NCBI GenBank assembly: GCA_033297205.1 | Contig: MU859120.1 | Span: 62,001 to 126,000, forward strand | DNA: 64,000 nucleotides | Source: Pseudoneurospora amorphoporcata | Lineage: Eukaryota > Ascomycota > Sordariomycetes > Sordariales > Sordariaceae | Direction of reading: 5' to 3' | Shown: positions 56,670 to 64,000 of the stretch, piece by piece | Numbering within the stretch: the first letter of the stretch is position 1 | Layout: every line of letters begins with the position of its first letter | The notes under the pieces: generated by a model | Seen by the model: the letters and a program-made list of their open reading frames with translations, nothing else | Told to the model about the DNA's origin: nothing | Databases searched by the model: none | Program-made: the position numbers and the translations under genes

Positions 56670-58607
56670 TCAAAACGACTTGTTAGCCTCATGATCCCCT
56701 TCTGCGCTTCTAGAGGACCTCATCTGCTTGATCTTTTCCTTCAGTTCTTTCTGCCGCTGTTCGTAAGACGCTTTGACGTTCTGGAACGCCGGTCAGTGCC
56801 AGCCACCCCAAGCTTAAAGCCTCATTTAGGTGGTCTGACGTACCTGGTCAGCTTCAGCAGCTGATGTGGTGTCATGGGGAGAGCGGATTCTGTCTTGAGC
56901 GCCTGAGTCATCAGCCAATCTGTCATGCGCAGGAGATTTAACGGCCGCGGAAGAGGCCCTGCGGCTTCTACTGCCTGGCCTGGGCGAACCATCCACGCTG
57001 CTGTCTCGGTCATCCCTTCTACGAGAGCGTCTGCGAGGGCTCCGCGAGCGGCGAGGGCTAATGCTGCGGCTTGCGCTTCTGCTACGTGATCGGCGTCTAG
57101 AAGAACGGCGGTCGGGAGAAATGCTGCGGCTTGTACGACGAGTTCGCTTAACCGGGGTGCGGCTTCGCGATCGGGAGAGGCGAGAAGACCCAGTAGATGA
57201 TACGGAACGACTGTAGCGCTTGCTTCGAATCCTCGACAGGCTCCGGCTCCGACTCCGGCTCCGGCTTCGACTGCGACTCGGACTACGCGTCAGGCTTCTA
57301 CTAAGGCTTCGGGTGATGCTCCGGCTCCGAGTGGGGGTGCGACTCCGGGTGCGGCTACGGCTTCGGCTAGGGGAAGTGGAGTAGCGGCGGCGTTTCGGGG
57401 ACCGAGAACCACGATCGGATGAAACCGAGCGAGTCCGAGATCGGGAGCGCCCCCGGTATCTGGGTCCGCGCCGTGGCGATGGTGACCTGACACGCTTATG
57501 CCGTCCCCTGTGGGGGATCGGAGAACGAGAGCGAGTACGTGACCTTACCCGTCCCCGTCTTGGAGGAGGGCTAGGGGATCGAGTAACAGACCGGCTCCTT
57601 CCGTCGACGCTGGGTGACTGCGAGCGAGAGCGGGACCTCGACCGTACGGACGGCGACCTAGTTCGAGATCGACGCCTCCTGTCGTCCCGTCGTCCTCCAC
57701 CACGTCTGAATGTTGGGCTTCCTCGGGGAACATATGAATCTCTGAGTCCTCCTCTTGGCGGGCCACGGTCTCTCTGATCGCGAAAACGTGGTGGTGAGCG
57801 CGATCGGCCACCGCCTCCTCGGCCTATGTTCCCTCGGGGTTCACGGTCATCACGGCGTCCGCCACGCCAGGAGTCGCCGCGGCCACCACCCATACCGCCT
57901 CCTCGCCCGCCACGGCCCCTTTCCGGTCTACGTTCGAATTCCTGACGCTTCTGTCGTGCCTCTTCTGCAGCTTTGTCCGCTTCGAGCTGTCGAAAACGCT
58001 GTCAGCCAACGCTCACCAGAGGTTACCAGAGCGAACAGGGAAATGGGGTGCGTACCTTCTCCTGAATCAGTTCCATCTTCTTGGCCTCCAGCAGCTCCTT
58101 AGGAACGCCTTGAGGACTAGTCTGCGCACTGAGAAGAAGCTTCCAGAGGTCCTTGCAGAATGTCGGGGTATCTTTATCGAGAAAGCCTGTGAGTTGGATC
58201 TGCATGGACTTGATGTCGGGCTGCCATCGCCGTTTGGTTAGTGTCGTGTTGTCGCAAGGGGCTCGGTAGTTGTAAATATCGTCGGCTACTTACATAGCGG
58301 CCACTCTCGAGTAGGTTAAACACAAGCTCGATAATGACATCGTCTTCGTTGGCTAGAATCTCGGTGACCTTGCTGGCAATCCATCTGATTAGAAACGCGA
58401 CGTGTTAGCGACTGTCTTGTAGTTATCCTCTCCTGGTGTCCGAGTCACCTGAGCATCACGATGATAGGAGATCGTTGACTTGACGGCGATCGGGGGCACC
58501 TACTTCTTCATGACCTGGATGTTAACTTTTTGCATGTCCACCTTCTGATTGAATTCGGGAGGGAATTTGGTGCTCTTCAAGAGCTTGGCGTCCACTCCGG
58601 TCGCCAT
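56670..58607 (-). CDS. PWI-domain, RS-rich splicing factor (SRRM1-like)
   Basis: Predicted 537-aa nuclear protein of the SRm160/SRRM1 type, a coactivator that bridges spliceosome and exon-bound SR proteins. Exons on the minus strand: 58607-58504, 58384-58294, 58220-58056, 57986-56844, 56780-56670, in frame. The PWI domain spans residues about 25-120: FPPEFNQKVDMQKVN, MKKWIASKVTEIL, VIIELVFNLLE and MQIQLTGFLDKDTPTFCKDLWKLLLSAQ. A basic EEARQKRQEFERR helix and RGG/GRG repeats follow. About 270 residues of Arg-Ser dipeptides come next, with SP sites for SR kinases. The C-terminus is a coiled coil (YEQRQKELKEKIKQMR). The RS region has expected tandem irregularity and strong Arg codon bias. Typical introns are 63-119 bp. 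Confidence 0.9.
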
Positions 58608-59705
58608 GGTGGGCTGTGTATATCGGGGGTATTGCTGCGATTGGAGGTTGAGAGGTTAAGTTGGTCAATGTCGAAATGGCGAGGACGAAAAGAATGTTGA
58701 TGTTGAATTGCTTCACCAGATTTCGAGCGACGTTGGGGGCAAGTCAACAGAAGATGATGTCGTCGGGCGCGACGTTTTATGGTGGGTCCTCTCTAACTAA
58801 TTGTGGGGCCACACGCGCGCTGTCGGAAGTCACTTGCAAGGGGCGGTCCAGGGGTCAAGGGCTGCAACGTTGGATTCGAGCTTTAGTGTAAGTGGACGGT
58901 CGAAGCTGCATTCTTCTGGAAACTAGGTAGGTACAGGCCGATCACGCATGTCGTCTTTCTAGAATATGAACTATATGACCCAAACGGATTGGTGGTTTGT
59001 AACTTTTTCCAATAAGCTGTGATTTGTCCAGGGGATTTTGTGGTTAACGTGGGCTACGAAACACGGTAACGGTGGACAACTGTCACAGTCTACCGTCACT
59101 GTCCTTGTTCATATTTCACTATAACATCAACAGCCGTTGTAATTCAATAACTCCAATATCGGAAGGCCAATCTCGAGGTCACAGATTTACTAACTTTTGT
59201 CTCAAAGAGCCGTTGAAGTGATGTTCAACCTGTCATAGAGGTATCTCCCGCAGAATGAAGGAGGTATTCACGGAGACGTTGAGGCAGTGGCAGAAAACCG
59301 AGTGTTGTGAGGATGAGTAGGTTTTCGAGGCGTAGGCAAATCATATTCAATGCTCAGTCTACGAAATTCACGTATCCTCCATCAAAGGACCGACATCCTC
59401 CTGTGCTTTTAGAACGCCCAACAGCGTTGCCAAAAATACATTGCCGTTTTCCCTCCGAGCCGTTATGGCGTATCATCTGCGCAAACGCCAAACACGAATT
59501 GGTGGAGAGAGACATGTCCATAGCCCATAATGAGTCATCTATCAGCAGACCAAAAAGACGAGAAAAAACCATACCCAAGCAAAACCGTCTGAGCTTGTAC
59601 TCCTGGATTGCCATCGTGACAGTATATGGGCCATGAACGCAACGATCTTAAACCAAGACAAATACGTAGAAAGAAAGCTTGTAAAGCTTGCTGCATGGGG
59701 TGTGT
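58608..59705. other. Upstream region of the PWI/RS gene
   Basis: 1.1 kb with no supported gene. A CTAGGTAGGTAC run lies at 58923-58932. It holds the promoter of the minus-strand PWI/RS gene and the 3' flank of the next minus-strand gene. Confidence 0.45.
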
Positions 59706-60448
59706 TCACGAAGATGGCGGTGATTGGGTCTTGGGATAGATGAAACGACGTATTTTGGCATCTGCGCCATCGTTCTTGTCCGTCTGGTAGCGGGATTGCA
59801 ATGTGGCTATCTTGTCTCTGAGCTTATCAATGCTTGTGGTGTCTTGCTGCTTCAGCTTCGTACGGATCTCGTATAATGCCATTAGGGAATGCGCTCGGTC
59901 AATGTCGTCTTCGGGCTGTAGATTCGTGAAGCTGTTAGTACTGCAACCCTCCTATACAACCACACATCGGACCTGATATCTGACCTCGGATTCTCTTCGT
60001 GGAGTGCCGGGGATGGACCCATGATTCGAGTTCGTACGTGTCATGGGGGGAGTCGCAAGAGGACGGCCGTATTTGTCATATCTGGCGGGTGAGGCCGCCC
60101 TCGAGAGTAGCGCGGTTGCGGAAGCGACACGTTGGTGTTGAAGTTGATTAGGGCGGATGGGAGGCTGGTCGGTCGATGGCTTCAAAGACTGATGCGACGA
60201 TTCCGCAGCGGGCTGACCGGCGCTCTTGTTTGCGTTGACGACCGCAAGTGCGGCCTGTGATTCTTGCTGTGGCGAGAATGTCAGTGAATAAATGACCCAG
60301 CATGAGTCAAATCCCCAAAGCAGTGCCATGTGCGCGACGCTGACAGAGGAACTTGGACGTTAAGTTCTGTGGGGAAGGGAGGGATACATACAGCCGCATT
60401 TAGATCGCTGAGATCGGCCAACATCTGGGCAAGTTGAATGCTCTCCAT
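59706..60448 (-). CDS. Small conserved-looking protein, unknown
   Basis: Predicted 182-aa protein, or 186 aa with another donor. Exons on the minus strand: 60448-60392, 60266-59985 (or to 59973), 59915-59706. Exon 1 is a short helix (MESIQLAQMLADLSDLNAA). Exon 2 is Ser/Pro/Gln-rich and disordered, with DKYGRPLATPPMTRTNSNHG and SIPGTPRRESE, which looks like phosphorylation sites (SP, TP, RxxS). Exon 3 is an acidic-to-basic coiled coil (DIDRAHSLMALYEIRTKLKQ, LRDKIATLQSRYQ). All three exons keep phase 0. The donor of intron 2 is weak in either choice (GTCAGA or GTCCGA), so that boundary is uncertain. No signal peptide or catalytic motif is seen. I do not recognise the family. Confidence 0.65.
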
Positions 60449-61493
60449 CGTCTCGGCTGAAGTATATGAATCTGTTTCGCGATCATGTAATGGGTATGGG
60501 TTAAGAGTGTAGTAGAAGGTTTCGCTCCGAGATATCGACACCTTGGAGTTTCGGACCCTCTGGGAACGAATAAATCACGTAGGGTCAAGAATGTGTGTAT
60601 GAATCTAGAAAAGTCGTCGGTGTCTTTCTTTTGTTGCAGGTAAAGGCGATAGAAGATCGGGAGATCCAGGAAGGAGATGAAGAGGAAGCAGCCGGGTGAG
60701 CTAAACAAGTGGTCGCAGATGAGCGGAAGTTGTTGCAATACGAAAGCCCGTTTTATAGTTCACGTCATACTGGTAACCCGCCGCCCAATTGTTTGAGCTG
60801 TTCCGCTTTGTCACCAGCGTGGTTGCAGACCGTCTGACCGAACGGATGCAAGGAATCCAGTGAGCGCAGCAGACTGTGTGCAAGGTAGTGGAGGGGTGTG
60901 CGAGCACGCAAATGCTCTGAAAGGTGCGAACCCTGGAATGAGTGGTGAGGAGAAAGCAGCGGGAAATGGACTGCCGGTTTGCAATTTGGAGGTCTTAAAG
61001 GGATGGTGACGGGAGGGCCGTCTCTTCCTTTGCTGGAGTAATTCCATACCTCCCGTCTAGTGGTGCTAGGATGCCGTTGGGAACTTGGGGTGTCGCGTGG
61101 GACTGCCAGCAGGGCATTCTGGGCATCTCCGCTAAACCATCGATTTAACCTTCCCCACAGTAGCAGTCCCCACTTCCCCCGGGCCAGCCCTTACAGTTCC
61201 ACCGGGTATATTGGTTTAGGAAAGCCAATAACAAACACTTAGGTCAGAACGATCACTATCCTCCGTGCTCGGGGCCGAGATCCTGGTGCGAGCTGGCAAG
61301 CCGGCGACTCCGCAGTCACGATCCTCCACCTTCCTATTGCTGCCAAGACAGTTCCTTGGCTGGTGGTACTGTAGCAAGAGCTGTTCAGTGCACTAACATT
61401 CCTTCTCAGCGGTTGTTGTGCTCGTCTCAACAATCCAGTCGTAGTTATCCCCAACCCCTCTCGGCGTTACGCAAGTTTGAAGTTAAATTGCTT

Positions 61494-61504
61494 ACCTTAG
61501 GTAT
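61494..61504. repeat. TACCT-T-AGGTA palindrome
   Basis: Five-base arms around a central T, about 255 bp before the FAH-family start codon. It is the same motif as at 54625-54637 with one base less per arm. Confidence 0.5.
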
Positions 61505-61666
61505 TGACTGTTCGACTGTCAGCATCTGGAACAGAAGAGGTGAGTTCCAGCCAATAGCAAGGCGGTGAGATGGCTGATCGGTTGTGCACGGGATATCTTT
61601 TCCAGAGAGTCACAGAGTCACAGTTGAGATGGTGGGGGTTGCAAACTGCCTGAATTCAGCACCCAA

Positions 61667-61672
61667 TATAAA
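61667..61672 (+). promoter_or_regulatory. TATA box candidate of the FAH-family gene
   Basis: CAATATAAACC lies 88-93 bp before the first ATG. A second TATATAA at 61731-61737 lies only about 23 bp before it and is more likely transcribed. Confidence 0.4.
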
Positions 61673-61759
61673 CCCGCCAAAACCTCCACTGATATTGTTG
61701 AATAAGCAAAGTCTAAATCTCATACAGCCCTATATAACAGTCCAAAACCAGTCGCAAAC

Positions 61760-62600
61760 ATGAGTCTCACACTCAGGAGAGGATTGACAACCATGGCGTC
61801 GCTCAAGAAGGCCACCAAGGTCGTTTGCATTGGCCGCAACTATGCGTAAGTGTGCACAAGTACCCCATAAGCCCATCTGAACATTTTACTAACTCATTCA
61901 ACAGGGACCACATCGCGGAGCTGAACAGCGCAAAGCCCAAGCAGCCTTTCTTCTTCCTTAAGCCTCCTTCGTCCATCATCCTCCCCGGAGAAGGACCTGT
62001 GGTTCGGCCTCGTGGTGTCGATATGCACTACGAGGTTGAGCTTGCTCTTATCCTCGGCAAGCGTGTCAGAGACCATGATGCTTCGGACTTGAAGGGAGCC
62101 CTGGATGCCATTGAGAGTGAGTTACCCAGCTCCAATGTTCCATAGTCACGTTACTAATATTTGTTCTTTAAGGCTATGCTCTCAGCATCGACATGACGGC
62201 CCGCAACGTCCAGAACGAGGCCAAGAAGAAGGGCCTCCCCTGGGATATCGCCAAGGGCTTCGATACCTTCCTGCCCATGAGCAAGCTCATCGAGAAGTCC
62301 CGGATCCAGGACCCCCACAACATCGAGCTCTACCTCAAGGTCAACGACGAGGTTCGCCAGAACGATTCCACCAACCTGATGCTCTTCCAGATTCCCCGCA
62401 TCCTCAGCGACATCTCCAAGGTCATGACCCTCGAGGCTGGTGACATCGTCTTGACCGGCACTCCCAAGGGTGTCGGCCCAGTTGTTCCCGGTGATGTCAT
62501 GCGCGCCGGTATCCGTGTGGACGGCAAGGAGCTCGAGGAGGCCAAGATCGAGATTGCGGTCGAGGAGTCTACCCGCGCGTATGAGTACGCCGAGACGTAA
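61760..62600 (+). CDS. Fumarylacetoacetate hydrolase family enzyme (FAHD1-like)
   Basis: Predicted 241-aa enzyme of the FAH fold. FAHD1 relatives act as acylpyruvate hydrolase and oxaloacetate decarboxylase in mitochondria. Exons are 61760-61845, 61905-62116 and 62173-62600 (introns 59 and 56 bp). Diagnostic blocks are KVVCIGRNYADHIAELN, PFFFLKPPSSI, the metal-site segment DMHYEVELALILGK with both Glu, SIDMTARN, WDIAKGFDTFLP and the terminal GDIVLTGTPKGVGPV. The length fits FAHD1, not the larger tyrosine-pathway FAH. Two in-frame ATGs exist (61760 and 61793). The first adds an arginine-containing leader, and the second sits in the strong context ACCATGG. It converges on BNA1 with 169 bp between stop codons. 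Confidence 0.9.
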
Positions 62601-62769
62601 ACACCGAACGAACATGGATGATAGTCTACCCGCAGATACCCTCGCGTAGTTCGATGTACATATAATTCTTTTATGTATACTCAGGCAGACGATACGTTGA
62701 ATGAAGGCCATTTTTTGCCGCGCTGGATCTCTTCGGGGAAAAGAAAATTCAATATACAGACTTTTCGAT

Positions 62770-63433
62770 CTATTCCTCGTTCGGGTTCTTGATCGATCCA
62801 GGCTTAGGACACCAATCCGCCAGCTCACCACACTTCTTGCAAGTCCTCAGCTGCTCATCACTCTTGAAAGCCTCTACGGCCGCCTTGATCTGCGTTCCCA
62901 GGTCGGTGCAGTGGAAGCTCGCTTCATGGACGATCTCCTTGCAGTTCTGGCAGTACCACCTCATGCGGTCGATGGCGTCCGCGGGACGCTTCTGCTCCAG
63001 CACAATACCGACCGTGTCGGCGAACCGCACCGGGTTGTGCGGGGTGTTGCCCGGCAGAAGGAACATCTCGCCCTCGCGGATGATGATGTCCCTGAAGTTT
63101 CCGTCGTCCACTACCTTGAGCATCATGGCGCCCTTGTACTGGTAGAACCACTCTGGGGTCTGGTTGATGTGATAATCGGTGCGAGCGTTGGGGCCGCCGA
63201 CGATCTGTGGAAGTTGTCAATCACCATGTCAGAAGTAGTCCGAATTGGATTGCTACTAACCATGACGGTAAAGTCATCATTGTAAACGCAGTAGTTGTTG
63301 ATAGGTGGCTTTAAAAGGTAAGAGTTCTCTTCGAGCCTGTGTAAGCTGTGAGCGCAAGCTGATACGCTGAGGGGTTACATATGCCCGATGAGGATACACA
63401 CCATTTCGGCAGGTTTACTGGTGCGGAAAGCAT
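62770..63433 (-). CDS. BNA1: 3-hydroxyanthranilate 3,4-dioxygenase
   Basis: Predicted 180-aa cupin dioxygenase that opens the ring of 3-hydroxyanthranilate to the precursor of quinolinate, a step of NAD synthesis from tryptophan; it acts in the cytosol. Exons on the minus strand: 63433-63402, 63336-63261, 63204-62770. The first exon is only 32 bp (MLSAPVNLPK plus part of W), and its reading is fixed by the NLPKW-LEEN junction. Fe ligands His48 and Glu54 (TDYHINQTPEW) and His92 (NTPHNPVRF) match the animal and yeast enzymes. A C-terminal pair of CxxC motifs (CQNC, CKKC) forms the rubredoxin-like metal site present in fungal and bacterial forms. Length equals the usual 175-180 residues. Confidence 0.95.
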
Positions 63434-64000
63434 GGTTGGTGGCTTTGATAGGTTCACTATGGCCCCTTTTCCCTTTTCTTTCTTGTTGTTTTCTCTTCCC
63501 CAATGTCGAACTCCAAAATCCTTCAAGCTATGACGCTGACGATGGGATGATTCAGAGTGCGAACAAGCTGACTGCTTTGTCAGCTTAAAAGCGACCCTTT
63601 TACGATATAGGCAGGGTCCGGAAAAACACATACCCTTTGAATGTAGGTATGTACTCAAATATCCAGTTTCTTGCTAGAGAAGGGAGCTTGTTCAACACAG
63701 CGGGGTATACATAACCTGAAGCACTGCAAACCAAACTCCATCCCGGCCCCGGGCGGGGATTTCCCAGTAACCCCCCCACCCCCCCTCTCCCAACCTCCAT
63801 GTCCGTTCAAAACAATACCCCGCCAGATGATGCCCGCTGTCAGACGGGATGTCGGGGCCTGCTGAATTCGACACCTCAGACGAGTCTGTTTTCCCGATGT
63901 TCTTGTTCGGATGCCAAACCCCTATTTATCTTGCTCAAATTAGCTTAGCATAGCGGGCTTGCGATATCTGTGCCACCTGCAGGTGTAGAAATGGCGTCTG
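63434..64000. other. Right edge, BNA1 upstream
   Basis: 567 bp with the BNA1 promoter and leader. A C-rich tract lies at about 63770-63790. No further gene is visible before the window ends. Confidence 0.45.

Larger units (their letters stand above)
60449..61759. other. Divergent intergenic region before the FAH-family gene
   Basis: 1.3 kb that holds two promoters, including the TATA elements listed and the TACCTTAGGTA motif at 61494-61504. No gene is supported. Confidence 0.45.

Noticed and set aside
57100..57660. Dense short repeats that might be a minisatellite or CRISPR-like array
   Set aside because: They are degenerate Arg-Ser codons inside the PWI/RS splicing gene, without constant repeats or spacers.

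Overview
This is a nuclear segment from a filamentous ascomycete (Pezizomycotina, most likely Sordariomycetes; species not determined). The evidence is many short GT-AG introns (about 50-90 bp) with CTAAC/CTGAC-like branch points, intergenic gaps of 1-3 kb, monocistronic genes on both strands, and fungus-specific families (DUF6604, FunK1, secreted DPP5, fungal Hsp70-like ATPase). I rebuilt exon structures by hand. Eighteen protein genes give models whose total length is a multiple of three. One gene is a clear pseudogene and there is one tRNA.

Layout. 0.6-9.3 kb: a synaptojanin-type Sac/5-phosphatase lipid phosphatase (-) and the U1 snRNP splicing factor PRP39 (+). 11.7-17.6 kb: mitochondrial cytochrome c peroxidase (+), the F1-ATPase assembly chaperone ATP11 (+), and a peroxisomal acyl-CoA/4-coumarate-CoA-type ligase (-). 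17.6-27.0 kb: a gene-poor stretch with a 10-N assembly gap set in homopolymers, a small secreted protein with a Kex2 site, a GPI-anchored Ser/Thr-rich wall protein and an intron-containing tRNA-Ser(CGA). 27.0-37.7 kb: core trafficking and chromosome genes, COG4 (-), the Golgi Ca2+/Mn2+ pump PMR1 (-) and the cohesin kleisin RAD21 (+). 38.9-44.5 kb: secreted dipeptidyl peptidase 5 (-) and the histone acetyltransferase subunit EAF6 (-).

44.8-56.2 kb is the accessory part: a broken FunK1 kinase, a DUF6604 protein whose reading frame seems to continue past its stop, an Hsp70-like ATPase, a single-pass Ser/Thr-rich membrane protein and a low-complexity protein with a nine-histidine run. Several lesions fit C-to-T (G-to-A) change of the kind left by repeat-induced point mutation. 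56.7-63.4 kb returns to core genes: a PWI/RS-domain splicing protein (-), a small unknown protein (-), a fumarylacetoacetate-hydrolase family enzyme (+), and 3-hydroxyanthranilate dioxygenase of kynurenine-to-NAD synthesis (-).

There is no operon-like logic: most genes are independent housekeeping units. The most unusual material is the 44.8-51.1 kb block. I found no CRISPR, rRNA, intact transposon or secondary-metabolite cluster.
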